A stretch of 64,000 bases of DNA from Coprinellus micaceus (GCA_951394405.1 OX596343.1:1798001-1862000); one strand, 5' to 3'; numbered from the stretch's first letter, positions 22,229 to 34,338 are shown. Notes: generated by a model from the sequence alone, not told the origin. Made by a program: numbers and translations.

Positions 22229-25200
22229 ATGGACGTCTCCGAGCCTCCAAAGGAACACCCACTATTTCATGAAGACATCTCGAGAGAGCGTGACTTTCAT
22301 GTAAGGCCCGCATTCCAACCCAGCGCCCATATTGTCTTCGGCGCTTATATCTCTTTACAGGAAGACTTCGCCCAAACCCTCGCACAATGCTGCTCAGAGT
22401 TTGCTGGGAGCTTTTGCTATTCCTCTACGGACAGTCGCGCTCCCAACCCAGGGATAAAGTTACCCCTCGATGGTGGTGTTCAGGCGGTGAGGCTGCCGTG
22501 GAGTTGGCCGAAGGCCCGTACGCCAAACGACGAGGATGAGCTGGATTATCGAAGGATACATGACGAGGCTCTGGAGATATCTTTCTCAAACCCAATGTGG
22601 GAGGCATATGTGGAAGAGAAGGCGAGAGAGGTGGCGAGGGCGTTGGGTGTCCCGCCGTATTTCCCGAAGGTGCGGTGTGAGTTTAGTGCATTGGTTTTTC
22701 ATAACCCACGGTCGGGGTAAGCATTCCTTTACCTTCTACTTACAAGAAAATATTCTCACCTATGTGAATGGACAGCTTCAAAGACACGCAAAAACGCGAT
22801 CCCAACGAGTCGAATGTGGTATTCGCTACCATGTTTGTTGTCCTTCCTTCTGCATTCGAAGGAGGGGAACTTCATTGCAGCTATTCCGGCCAAACCAGAA
22901 TTCTCGATGTCTCCCAGGGCTCTGAATACAACACCTCTGTCCTTGCATGGTCCACCTGCGTTGCCCTCGAAGCCAAGCCCTTCACCTCGGGTTCCCCTCT
23001 TGTCCTATCATACCGTCTCAGCTACATCCCCGACCCTAAAACCCCTCTCCCCGACCTACCAAGAGCCTTTAGGTGTCAAACCGATGTCGAAAAATGCCTC
23101 GCTGCATGGAAGGAAGGTCGCTTCTGGAAGACGTTCCCGAAGCTCCCGATCCTGACGTATGTCCTGTCCTTCAGATACAGTGCAGAGGATCTCCAGAAAG
23201 GCCTGGAGGTGCTGAAGGACTCGGATGTAAATGTTGTGAGCCATGTACTTTGCGTCGCGGGGAGGGCTGGGTTTCGAGTGTGCCTCGGGAACCTGACAAA
23301 GTCGGTCAAGACGTACAAGATCAGTGGGCGGAGACATTGGCCTTGGAATATGGGATTCAGGTACTTGGAGGAGGAGTCAAAGGACTGGGATCTTTTTTTC
23401 TTTTTTTTTTTTTTAATTCATCCCCCTCAGACAATTCGTCGGGGGTGTGTATTCGATACATACACAAAAGACGCACGATGGCAGTGTCCCCGAGGGAGGC
23501 TACACCTAAACTACCCTCTCATCAGCCCTCCGTCTAAACCACGGCCCGTGCCCGAAGCCAGGGGCAGTCACCTTTGCCCCCGCATGATCGCCGAAGCTTC
23601 CAACTGTCAGTTTCCTGCATAGATGGTGTACGAGGACGCCGGTTCGCGGGCGCGGCCCTTCACTTCCGGATTTCAGAGGAGTTCCGCCCCATTCTCCGGG
23701 TCGCGTTGGGTATCCACTTGATGTCGAGACGGCCGGAATGTTGAATATTTGAAATGAGTGACTTCGCCTGCCACCTTACCCTCCGATCCCTGCTCTCTCC
23801 CAGCTGCTAATGCATGAGCATACTCCAATGAGCATTGGCTCGGTGCTCCCTCTCCCTTTCCCAACCCCCCGGCCGCCTAATACTATCAACCGGATTACAC
23901 CCATCCCATCCCACCCTATTTGGTAGAGTTGATCGCCATGTGGGTGTGAGTCGGTTCAAGGAAAACACGACTACCGATCGGGCCAGAGCCCTACCCAGCA
24001 AAGCGACTCCACCGGGTGGTGGCGCCCCCGAAGGGTCTGCGCGAAGCAGAGCAATGAGATGGCGATAGAAACACGAGGCGGGCTACCAGGTATCACCCCA
24101 GGATACCATACGAGATCTTCGGGTCTTCAGCGAAGCGGTGGTGGAGGTGACGCGCCGAGGTCGCGATCGCCTCCGATATTGAATAATGAGGGTGAGCTTG
24201 ATAAAGGCGGCCCCCAGCAGGCCTCAAGTGAAGCCCGATGAGGGTAGATGTTGATTAATGGGAGGTGTTTGGTAAGGTAGAGAAACGGCCATAGTGGGGA
24301 GGACCAGTTCCCACGGCCGGATGGTGGTGGTAAAGGGGAAAGAAGGGTCGCAAAGGACTGGGATCGGAAGGATGCATATGGAATCGCGAATTTTGTATGC
24401 ATTGATGGGGGCGGCGATGGTTTGTTCGATGACAGCGTCGAGATCGAGGAGGAGAATGTGGTACCTAAGAATGCCTTTGACGGCTCACAACACGACAATT
24501 TGGAGCATGATAAGCGCTTTTCAACTTATGTGAGTCATTACAGTTGCTACAACCTCTCCCGTAGCCTGACATTTCGCATCGAATCGTTTTGGCGCAGTAT
24601 GGTGACAAGAGGATACTCGAGCGTGAGTTTCCCGTTTTTCTGGGTCTAGAGGCTCAAACTGAACTGAGTCGTTGTGCCTACCCACAGAGCACCAACGCTC
24701 CGCACTCGTCCTCCTTCAGGAAAAGGATGAGATCTCCCTTGGGGTAGCTCTCAACGGGTACGAGTGGGCACTACGGAAGCTCGATGCGCTAACTGCCATA
24801 CATGGTGATAACGAAGCCACGGAAATGATCGCAGCTTCACTCCTCAAAAGGCTAGTTGCGTTCAAGCAGTGGTCTGAATGTACGGACGAGCTGCCCTCCT
24901 TTGACAAAAATGCACGCAACCAACTCGCGCGAGAGCTGGGGGCTCACGCGCTCAAGTGGAAATTGCCAGCCCTTTGGAACGACGTCATCCCGCACTGCGA
25001 ACCTTCCCTCGAATCTACGGTGCACTCTGCGAGCGTGGCGGTTACTACGTTTGACTTGGAGGCGGTAAAGCCGGGGTAGGTCCATTCTACCCCTCATAAC
25101 CAGAAGTTGTGTTGACAAGTCTCAAATACTTGTAGGCTTTCCCAGCTTCTCAAGCGCGTACCGAGCATACGTGATCAGGTCGCTTTGATCACGTCAATGG

Positions 25201-27001
25201 CACGCACAAACAAGGACGAAGAAGGAGCCTGGGCCAAACATCTCCTGGTAGAGGCCCTGGCATCATACAGGTCTCCGCTGTTGGATGACATCCCAACTCT
25301 TGTCAACATGTATCACGGACAAGAACTGGACGCTCACAAGTCGAGGTGCGTCTTCACCCAAATCTTTGGCGGCACAGGGGACTGACGACTCCTACCCATG
25401 CCTTTAGCTGTCTAAACCAAATCCTCTCTTCGGGATCATACGAGTTTGTGATCACCTTAGCGAAGGGTCTCCACGGCCATCACTCTCCCGACTCCCAGAC
25501 CCCCCTTGCGGACGAGAAGGCGCGCCTCGATATCATCGTACGCCGATGTCTACAGGCCTCCTTCCCTTTGTGGAATACATTCACGCGCAGCGAGTATAAC
25601 AAAGAGGAGATAGGGAGGAAGCGAATACATGCCCTCGTCGATTTTTGTTTGGTGAGACTACTGGACATCGACCTTTGCCTCGCATTCGCCGGCATTGTTC
25701 GAAACGGGGCAACTTACAACACCCACACCACTCTCGCTGACGCTCTGTACCAAGGGATGTCTCGGGTACCTTCCGCGTCGGGCATCCGAGAATCGGACAA
25801 GATGGAGCAAGTTCGACAAGTCGTCACCGACTGCCTTTCGATGGCGGTTCAACAGGCCGATTGGACACAGCGCGGTTCAGCGCGACCAAACATCGATCAG
25901 TTTGTTCAACTCACGATCGACAACGGCACGCCGGAATTGCTACGCCCTTTCTTGGACTCCATGAAGGCGGCTTCATACAGCATACATTCCGAACTCAGTC
26001 AGTCCATCTTTACCAGGCTGAAAAAGGCACCTAAGTCAGGCACTGCGACCAAAGCTACGCTCCAAAACATTCGACATTCAATTCTGGAGAGAACCATCGC
26101 AAAGTGGGACGACGAGCCAATGCTGCAGTCTCAATACATTCAAGGCACCACGCGCACCAATAACGAATGGATAGCTCGCATTCGCTATATCATGAACTGG
26201 TCCCTGCTCCACAAGGAATCGAAGCTCTGTGTTCTGCTGCTGAATTCTGTCCTCAGGATTCCGTCAAAACCCAGCCGCCAACCCTGGCACTCTTCTTTCT
26301 ACAAACCGCTCATCACATGGATGACAAGGTACCTCCGAGAAAAAGGCAACACTGCTGTCATAGCTGAGCCTTTCAAGACGTTCTTTCGACTTGCCCTGTC
26401 GATCTATCTCGCCCGCATTCTTGGCCCCAACACCCCTGAAGTCCTCCCCTCCGAAGCGCCAACAAGGGCCGTAATTGTGGGATGCGAAGAATGCGACAAC
26501 TGCCAAAGACTTCAAGCCTGGGTGAATACAACCGACAAAACTCCCTTCCGAGTCTCTGCGGTCCAGAAGCTACGCACGCATGTGGAGCGGGAAATATCTG
26601 CAGCGGAGATAGACGATATCGTCAGCACAGAGACCGTCCGAGAGAGCAGTCCACACACCCTCGTTGTCACCAAAACCCACGAAATAGTCTCAAGAATTGA
26701 CTGGAACACGACGCAGAGCAATGCTCGTGCGTACCTGCAATGCTTTGGCTTCAGCGAACAGGAGTTGGAGGATGTAATGGGGGAACGGTACGAAGATGTG
26801 TCAAAGGCGCTGGAGGGCGACGAGATATTCAGGCTGACAGAGAGCCTTGCTGTGTCTTCTGCAGTCGCGAAGGGGAGTGCCCTTTTCTCCGAATCTGCAC
26901 CACCATCGACCGTGAAGACTGTAGCCTATTCGGATGAGCTTCCCGTACCTAAGGATGTTGTGGTCGGAGTGAAAAGGAAGCACATGGAGGATATTGATTA
27001 G
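22229..27001 (+). pseudogene. 2OG-oxygenase-like paralog B, catalytic residues lost, exon split by an insertion
   Basis: Exons 22229-22300, 22361-22716, 22776-24529 (interrupted at 23393-24350), 24598-24622, 24688-25075, 25136-25345 and 25408-27001. Leaving out the insert and one target-site copy they total exactly 1,142 codons with no internal stop. It aligns with paralog A end to end: shared blocks include MFVVLPSAFEGGE, LSYRL, IDGGGDG, a C-x2-C-x2-C (CEECDNC) and a VKRKHMEDID tail. Unlike A, the microexon coding the HQD motif is not evident; the junction reads GFKDTQK. The distal His and Arg positions also differ: VALEAKP and SGSPLVLS replace VMHEVKP and SGHRLALS. So the ancestor was probably already a non-enzymatic paralog before the insertion truncated it near residue 349. 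As it stands, reading runs through poly(T) into a stop at 23622. Confidence 0.8.
23378..24365 (-). mobile_element. 958-bp retroposed insert with poly(A) tail and 15-bp target-site duplication
   Basis: CAAAGGACTGGGATC occurs at 23378-23392 and again at 24351-24365, exactly flanking 23393-24350. Removing the insert plus one copy restores the reading frame of paralog B. The left end is a T-rich run (about 25 nt with one C), i.e. a poly(A) tail if the element is read on the minus strand, so insertion was by target-primed reverse transcription. No long frame, RT motif or clear pol III A/B box is visible inside; it could be a SINE-like element, a 5'-truncated LINE or a processed transcript. It shows no resemblance to the LINE at 53.7-59.4 kb that I can detect by eye. 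Confidence 0.85.
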
Positions 27002-27437
27002 ATCTATTACTTGTCTGTTACATATCAGGTTCTTTACTATCAATTCATGTTCAGCATACCCGCCTCAGGCACTCGGGGCCTCTGAGGTCGTCACTGCCCA
27101 GGAATAGCACTGCGAGATCGCTATCGAGCTGGAGTGGAACAAACCCATGATTTATTCATACAGGCCTCTCCGATGTCTTCGCCGGATCATCAGTCATCTT
27201 TGCCCAGCGCTCAACTTTGCAGTTGCGTCACCCGCAGTCGAGCTTTGCGCTGGGAACGGGCTTGTAGGACATAATTTGAACTCCCCAATACTTAGGCACC
27301 GTTGAGACCGTTCTATTCTGATCACTGAGGGTGTCAACAAGAGCGAACAGGATTAGAGCGTATAAAACACGATCCGATGTGTGGAACCGCAGCTGGTATT
27401 CGAACCATGACCCTCTCTCTCTCTCTCTCTCCTCGAG
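27002..27437. other. Intergenic with TATA box and (CT)n tract before the P450 remnant
   Basis: GTATAAAACA near 27358-27367 and a CT microsatellite at about 27413-27431, immediately before the ATG at 27438. This looks like the preserved promoter of the P450 remnant. Confidence 0.5.
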
Positions 27438-28183
27438 ATGTCGGGCCTCACGACCTTCCTGTCGGTCGTCCCCGCTCTGGCAGCCATCAGCTTCATTGTG
27501 AAAAGGGTAAAGCGATGTAGGCTACCCCTTCCCCCTGGCCCCAAAGGTCTCCCGTTAATTGGGAACTTACACCAACTGCCTCCCGGCGGAATCGATTGGG
27601 AGCGGTACCACGAGTGGTCGAACGAATTTGGTCCGTCCCCGTTCTGTGTCGCGCGGGTCTATCTCGCTGACCCACGGGCTATTTCCGCTCCATAGATTCT
27701 GACATCATCTTCGTCAACCTTGCCGGAACACCTCTCGTTGTCCTCAACTCCTCTGAGGTGGCCACAGACCTATTGAAACATAGGTCTTCTCTGTACTCTG
27801 GAAGGTACAATCGAACAGCAGCCGCTGGACGCCTTTCTGACAAATCGACAGGCCGAGGTTTGCGATGAGCACGGAGCTCATGGGGTTTGATTTCAATGTG
27901 GGGTCCATGGACTATGGTATGAACTCGGTTGCGTCTCTCGTTTCGCCCGACTGAAGCACGCCTATTTTAAGAGGTTTCTGGTGAGCGCATCTTATTTGTA
28001 CTTTCATTGGTGACTGCTACTCTCACGCAGGCGGAAGCATCGAAAGATCATGCACCATTCGTTCCACCCAACCGCGGCAAAGCAATTCAGACCTAACATT
28101 ACTCTCCTTGATCTCTTACCACGAGGTTCATCGCCTACTCCCACGCTCCTGGTACCCACCAAGAGCAAGGGATTTAGCCCTTA
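27438..28183 (+). pseudogene. Cytochrome P450, truncated N-terminal remnant
   Basis: Exon 27438-27630 encodes a hydrophobic anchor (FLSVVPALAAISFIV) and the Pro-rich hinge LPLPPGPKGLPLIGNLHQLP. It splices to 27696-27804 (IIFVNLAGTPLVVLNSSEV...SLYSG) and on to 27852 (RPRFAMSTELMGFDF). After MDYG the frame is lost: the usual YGDxWRxHRR helix-C block appears only partly, in another frame, at about 28030-28125 (RKHRKIMHHSFHPTAAKQF). Nothing resembling the I helix, ExxR or heme-binding Cys follows, so roughly 120 of about 500 residues remain. By analogy with mushroom P450s this was a microsomal monooxygenase; it cannot function now. Confidence 0.82.
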
Positions 28184-28229
28184 GAAACCTCGTAGAGCAT
28201 TAGGAACAGAGTAAAAATACACCTCAGCA

Positions 28230-28526
28230 ATGGGTACAGGTATAGGACCCAAACCCACCAAGAAGAAAGCGGGAGAAACGGCGAAGGAGTCAGCTTCTCC
28301 GAAACCGAGAGTGATGATGCGATCGAAGTCAGGTGCCAGCGGAAGTGGCAGCAGACCCAACTCCCCAGCACGAATAGAAGATAACATGGTGTTGACGAAA
28401 GAAGAAGCGCTCAAAGTCCTGACTACCACTGGGATCATAACCGGTGAGGAGCAGGTCTTCAGCATGGATACACTAATTACGGCGATGAATCACTGGGCAA
28501 GGGTATGCTGGGCTTTAAATAGCTGA
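28230..28526 (+). CDS. Small ORF, possible retroelement ORF1-like fragment
   Basis: A 98-codon frame: basic, Ser/Lys-rich start (MGTGIGPKPTKKKAGETAKE) then a helical end (TKEEALKVLTTTGIITG ... ITAMNHWARVCWALN). The helical part reminds me of gag/ORF1-like proteins scattered in mushroom genomes, but this is weak. A possible donor follows at GGCAAGGGTATGC, so it may be only a first exon. Confidence 0.3.
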   Translation: MGTGIGPKPTKKKAGETAKESASPKPRVMMRSKSGASGSGSRPNSPARIEDNMVLTKEEALKVLTTTGIITGEEQVFSMDTLITAMNHWARVCWALNS

Positions 28527-29246
28527 CCAGGGGTTGGTTGGTTGGTCCCTTGACCAGGTCGGATTTCAGAATGTTGGACCCCCTTGGTTTGTGAGCCCCA
28601 GAGGCACACAACCAATGCCAAACAGTGGGGAACACACATATAATAGCTCAATCTACTACAATCTATGCTACAATATACAAAGGAGACCCATCAAAGTGGT
28701 TTAGGGGCCAGTCATGATCAGCAAGGCTCCTTCATGCCCAATTCAGAAAGTGAATTTTGCTTGGACGCCATCAGGCCAGACACAAGGGGTTCAAATACAT
28801 TCAGGACAGCTTCCCCAAGGCCTCCCATGGTCTCTTCCTGGTGAAATGCCCTGCATGCAACATGGGTACAGCTAGTGGTCAAGGTAGTAATAGTACATCA
28901 GGAAAACTATTTTGTCCCGATTTTCCCAGGTGGTTCGGACCGCGAAGTACCGGGCCGCCAGCGCCCGCTCACAGAATATCAGACCTTGACCAGACTTTGC
29001 AATCTACCGCCATCTCGCACAGGGATGAGCAGGACGCCAACGGTTTATCGCTCCCCACCGAAGGCTCGCTACCTGAGCTGCACTTGACCAACACTGATCT
29101 AAAGGTGATAAATGTTCGCCATTCCGTTCGGGAGCGAGCTCACGGACATTGTCCGGCCAGCTCCCTCTCAAGGGTTAAACGTTCGGGAACGTCGCCTCAG
29201 TGGCTCTCGGTCGGACGTACTAGATGAGCCTCTGAGACCCGCGCCG
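28527..29246. other. Intergenic, no gene recognised
   Basis: Short frames only; no splice-supported model. Confidence 0.4.
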
Positions 29247-29676
29247 TCGTTCTCTGATCAGCTCTCACCCAGATCCTCGACGTTCGTGGCTCGGGTGAAA
29301 CATGAGCGAGCCCTGACCAGAGCTCGCCACACGTTGAGCCGCTCCTCCAATGCTGGGGGTCTATGAGGGGCGGGCTCTGGTGCGGGTGAGTGTTGATCAT
29401 GTTGTGCTGACGGCTTGAACGCTCAGAGACATTGTCTCAGTGTTCACCAATCGTAGGCACCGAGACAAGCACCCGAGGCATACACTATCGTTCTCTGATC
29501 AGCTCTCACCCAGATCCTCGATGTTCGTGGCTCGGGTGAAACATGAGCGAGCCCTGACCAGAGCTCGCCACACGTTGAGCTGCCCCTCCAATGCTGGGGG
29601 TCTACGAGGGGCGGGCGCTGGTGCGGGTGAGTGTTGATCATGTTGTGCTGACGGGTTGAGCGCTCAGAGACATTGT
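29247..29676. repeat. Direct repeat, two about 190-bp copies at 241-bp period
   Basis: Copy 1 is 29247-29435 and copy 2 is 29488-29676, both running from TCGTTCTCTGATCAGCTCTC to CGCTCAGAGACATTGT with only a few substitutions (for example ACGTTC/ATGTTC, CGGCTTGAA/CGGGTTGAG). The 52 bp between copies is unique. The similarity suggests a recent local duplication of noncoding sequence. Confidence 0.88.
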
Positions 29677-30066
29677 AGTCGTGCACATCGGGACGAAACC
29701 CAGGTACCATTGCTTCAGATACTGCAACTCTTCGGACACCGTCGCTGGGAACGTTTGTACTTGTAGCATCAGGCAGCCATTGGTGACTAGAGTATTCTCT
29801 GGTCCAGTACTGGAGGGTTACGGGTAAGAAGGACTATGGGTTGGCAAAGGTTGAGGTTCAAGAACATTGAAAACGGAGTGCCCAACTGTACATGCAGTAT
29901 ACTATTGTGGAGGAAGCAAAGATCAAGGCGACGTGAAGGAGGTGAACTTGTTGAAAGACATGAAGCAGTGATATGGTAGTAATCTTAGGTGGAAGAGGGC
30001 GGGGGCAACTGTCAGCCTGGGGGTATGGTAAGTGTTGAGGGGCCAACCTGAGGTAGAGATACCCAG

Positions 30067-31230
30067 CTACCACCCACTCTCATCCAACTCCGAGTACTCG
30101 CCATCAGAGCCCCAAGCGTCGAAATTGGCTTTACGGGTGGTGCGGCCCCGTCTGCGACCCCAACCTCCTAGTAAACCATCCTGGCCTGGCCGAGCCCATT
30201 CCGCCTCCTTCCAACCCTGCACGGTCTTGTACCAAAGTGTTCGGGTTCTGGTGTAATGCCAGTTCCCTACCCCCAAGTTGTCATCTTGGCTCTCTGCCAG
30301 ATGAATATACGTTAGGGCCGGTAGCTTCTTCCTCAACTTCTCCAACCACCCCTCTTGTAAATTGGCCCTCTCCAAAGCGATGTCTTGGCGAGTTTGCCCA
30401 ATTTCCGCATCGGAGTCCTCGGAATTGGCAGGGGGGTTTGGGAACATGGGCAAAGCAGTGCGAAGTTTGAGACTGGTGATGTTCAAGTAGGGGGAGAGAT
30501 TACGAAGAAAGAAGGGGCGATGCCAAGCCTGATAAGAGAGTAACTGCAACAGGTGCTTAGGCGGGAATTATAGATGCAAGTGAAAGGCCTCACTGGAGTT
30601 ACATCCCAGGCACCGAAAAAGAGGGTTAAGGAGGTGGCTTCTGCAAAACCTGAGCCCACTCTGCCAACATCCCGCATAAAACCCTCCAGGTCCACTACAT
30701 CTACCCACGCAGAGAACTTCACTTGCTTCAGTCGCTTAAGACTCTTAGCAGCGGCGCGGAGAGGTGGCACAATAGCATCATTGTCGAAAGGTAAGTGGAT
30801 ATTGATGTTTTCAATTTCGCCGAAGGTCAAAGTGTCAGTGAAGGCCGAAGAAAACGATGACAGGTCTTCGAGGAACCTCTCCAACTGGCTTCGCAGGATG
30901 ACCACCTTTCCTGGAGAGGGACTAGATGCTGGGAGTAAAGGTCGTGACCCGTATATCTCCACAGACCATGGGTAGCGATAGCGCTTGCGTATGGGGCGCG
31001 AAAGGGTGGCGATTTTGCCGCGGCCCTTGGGATAGAGGGTGATATAAGTTTCAAAAATGAGGTCCACCAATTCCATGCTCAAGCTGGCCGCGGGACCTAT
31101 GGAGAAGAGAGTGAGTATCGCCCCCCCCCCCCGCCCCCCCGGACCAGCCCAATGGCTCTATTTAGGATGGCTCACTTGGCATCGTTCCTGTTAGCACCGT
31201 GCGGCTAGCAATCAGGAGGCTTGGGGGCAT
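30067..31230 (-). CDS. F-box-like / LRR-type protein of an Agaricomycete family
   Basis: Exons 31230-31176, 31096-30594 and 30543-30067 join in phase, 344 aa. The N-terminal MELVDLIFETYITLYPKG corresponds to the LPxELxxxIF region of F-box-like proteins, but the rest of an F-box is not clear. Downstream are hydrophobic, repeat-like segments (ENINIHLPF, LRAAAKSLKRLKQVKFS, ATSLTLFFG, ITSLKLRTALP, LPALTYIHLAES) like the irregular leucine-rich repeats of mushroom F-box proteins, and a Trp/Tyr-rich, acidic C terminus. If the assignment is right it would be a substrate adaptor of an SCF ubiquitin ligase. The first intron contains a poly(C) tract at 31123-31140. Confidence 0.6.
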
Positions 31231-31403
31231 TTGGCTGAAGGTGGAAGACAGAACGAAGCCACGAAAGTAGAAGCAGGAGTCAGTGTGACAGTTCTCGAGA
31301 TTAACGTGCCGGCAGTGCCGATGCGCACATGCATGATAGCGCGAGATGACTCGTTCTGTGTCAACCGCCTAAGACTGCAGCACCGTGGCGTCTCAGATCT
31401 CAG

Positions 31404-31460
31404 TGCAAGAGAGGCTGATTTTAGAATAATAATAATTTTTTTTTAAATGCAAGAGAGGCT
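31404..31460. repeat. 13-bp direct repeat flanking a 31-nt AT-rich insert
   Basis: TGCAAGAGAGGCT at 31404-31416 and 31448-31460 bracket a 31-nt segment containing AATAATAATAAT and a run of T ending TTTTAAA. The layout is that of a target-site duplication around a severely 5'-truncated, poly(A)-tailed retroposon read on the minus strand. Confidence 0.6.
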
Positions 31461-34338
31461 CAATCATGATGTACCCAGTGGAGACACGCTGGTGAAATCG
31501 CGTTAGACGGTTTGTTTTTCCCCATCGCTCCTTTGTTCTCCTTTGTTACATTGGGGAAAAACAAACTGTGTGCTAATGTGTCCCCACGATGTTGGGAGTC
31601 TTGCAGTGTCGTATCTTCAAGTTAGGGAGACCACGAAAGAAGGCCTTTTACACTGTCCAGCTGTGGGTCACCGCAACGGTTACCCTCGGCATTTGACTCA
31701 GTGACAATAGTAGGTAAACCAAGGGGTGCACACTCCCAGGGGTCCTCGAGCACCACTCTGGCCTTGCGCCCAAGTTATGCTAACCCACCATTCAGCTAGG
31801 CTGTAGTTAAAGCAATGAGCGAAACCAAAAGCATCGTTCAAAGATCAACAATCAGGCAAAGTGAAAGGAGGAGTCGGACGTTTATGCACGCATACCCTGA
31901 ACGACGAATGCAAACAGTGGTTAAAAATGCAAAAGGAGGCCGAGGAATGTGTTGAGGAAGTCCCCATGTAAGGAAGTCCAGACCGTCAAAGGAATATGTT
32001 CAGCGCAGGCGACGGAGGAAGGAACACAGACCATTGACAACATCGCCAAGGGCCAAGGAATATGGCCCAGCGATTGAGTCGTAACCAACCAGGCCCTAGC
32101 AAGTTGGTCGGCCAAGTTTCTGGTCATCGTCCGGCATACTCTGCAGGTGGAAGAGGGCCAGCAAGGTGAGGCAATGGGCAATAAGCCACTGACACTGACT
32201 TCGATCTGCAGCAGGGGACGCTGGCGATGTGGACGAAAATAGAGATTGGTTCAAGGATGGCTCGGCGAGTACTGAGAGAAGTTACAGGCAGATGATGAAA
32301 TTTGTAGAATTTATCATGTGCGGTCCTGGAGAGGGAGGCTGAGACCGGGGGGATGAACATGACTAAGAACTGCAATACGTACTACCTAACCTGCGAGTTT
32401 ATAACCTAAGTTCTCCCCGTCTCCATTGGCGCAAGTGTTGGGGCCGAAGTACGCCAAGCCCGCGTTCGCAAGTCGAGTTGCCGAATTCGGGCCTTGATTG
32501 AGCGCGCGTCAACGACAAGGGTTATGTACGAATCGCGAGGTGAGTTCTCCAAAATACTTTTGGTACGGCCGAAAACTCACCTTTCGCTTCTCGATTTCCA
32601 AATCCAGAGCCCCCATCGTCCACCCTCGTTCCTCCCCGAGCGTGCTTCGTTCTCCACGCTTTTGTGTCTCGAAGATCCGAGGGCGTCGATGGCTCTATCT
32701 TGATGCATCAGGGATCCGGATGTGTTGGGTAAGGAGAGGCGAGTGCGGTTGAAAGGGGAACGTAAATCAACGTTCGATTTGACGCCGGCACAGTGGGACT
32801 ACTCACATAAGCATTGCCTGGCCCTGAATTAGAGTGAGGAACGAGATGGGGGCTTTAAGCACCCCAGCTGCGCATCAAGAAGTCGTTGCCCGTCGCCCAA
32901 CCCCGAACTTGCGCTGTGCTTCAAAGATCTCGGAGGTGGGGATGTGATGGGGGCGTCGATGGTCGGCGTCTTGAGGCCAGGAGGAAGGAGGATGGTGTTC
33001 AGTTGTGGGCAGTCGTGGGTGACCGTGCCATTAATTGGGGATTGCGGCCGGAATCGAGTGTCGGATTTGAGGGTGTATGGAGGTGCTAGTACGCATGATA
33101 GATGTTGCCGTGGCCGGGGGAGAGACCGAGCGTGTCGCTGGGAGCTATGCGTCTGGCTGTCGACGTTACGCTGGGCATGGAACGAGGAGGGCAGTTGAGA
33201 TGAGGGGTCGGGTCGGCCGTGATCGTCATTTGGGAGGGCAGGTGTCCAAGGGGGGTTCAGGGTTAAGAAAGAGGGATGGGTTCGTGGGAATAGAGATGGG
33301 GCTTGAGAAGAGGTAAATAGACGCTAGGTAGTGACGAAGGGATGGTGCTACCTCATTCCGCTGCGCGTTGAGATGGGCGTTATGTAATCTTACTGGCGGA
33401 CTGCAAAATGAGTTTAAGTTAGCGGGCTTTCGTTGCAATAGGTGAGTAGAAACTCGCTCGAAACTGATAGCGATGAGCAACGCCCAGGACAGTACCTCGA
33501 CAACTGAGCGTGGTCCCTCGTCTATTCAAGGTGTTACGATGAGATGACGAGCGAGAAGCGGATTAATGGAGGACGCACTCAGCGACGGCGTAGACCATCG
33601 CGAATAGGTCTCGTAGGTCTCAGTTTGTAGTACCGTGCCCTGCTTTGTCATACCAGCGCGGGGTGTAACAGGTTCTGACAAGATTGGGACAATTGGAAAC
33701 GAAGAGGACAGAAGGTAAGTTCATGCGCCCACGTTTTGGAGAGTATAGAGTAGGTGCCTACTATCAGCCGCGTACCCTTGGGAGCAGACGGAAAGGGGCG
33801 TCGGCTTCGCACAGTCCCTCGCGTGTCGGCTGGCACAAGGTGCCTCCCTCCCTAGTCCCGCGACCCTACGGCCCCAGAGGGCATTCGACCAACATTCGAC
33901 TATTCATTGTGTCGTCCTTAGCGGTCACATTCCGGATAGGTGCGTGCTTGTCAAGGGCGGAGATGATATAAATCGTCCAATGTGACGTGTCGAAGAACTA
34001 TCAGAGGACCCCAGTAGAGCAGTGGAGGGACTTCGGTAGGCCGCAGGTATCAGGACATGTGCAGAAGCGAGCTGCAAACGATGGGCAGCGGGGTTCGAAA
34101 GTGCACCCGTGCGAAGACACCACCGCAAACTCCGGCCGAACACGGCTCGCCATGTCAGTGCCAGATAGTAGGCGCCCAACGATGGGCTTGGCGCCACTCG
34201 AATCCCCTCGTAATACGTGCACCAAGTTGGCGCGAGGGAAATGACAGTGCATAGTGTCCATCATTCTGTCGGATCTCCAGGATACGATGAGTGTCATTTC
34301 ATTTTCTACCACAAACCGACTGGTACTGACAAAATGTG
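31461..34338. other. Intergenic, no gene recognised
   Basis: Frames up to about 100 codons occur on both strands (for example on the minus strand near 31921-32375) but none shows a known motif or consistent splicing. Confidence 0.4.

Noticed and set aside
23393..24350. Insert in paralog B as a long intron
   Set aside because: It starts with a T run rather than GT, and is bounded by a 15-bp direct repeat that no intron requires.
27385..27410. tRNA-like T-arm (GGTTCGAATACC on the minus strand)
   Set aside because: The flanking bases do not form a T-stem or cloverleaf, and no A box is at the right distance.
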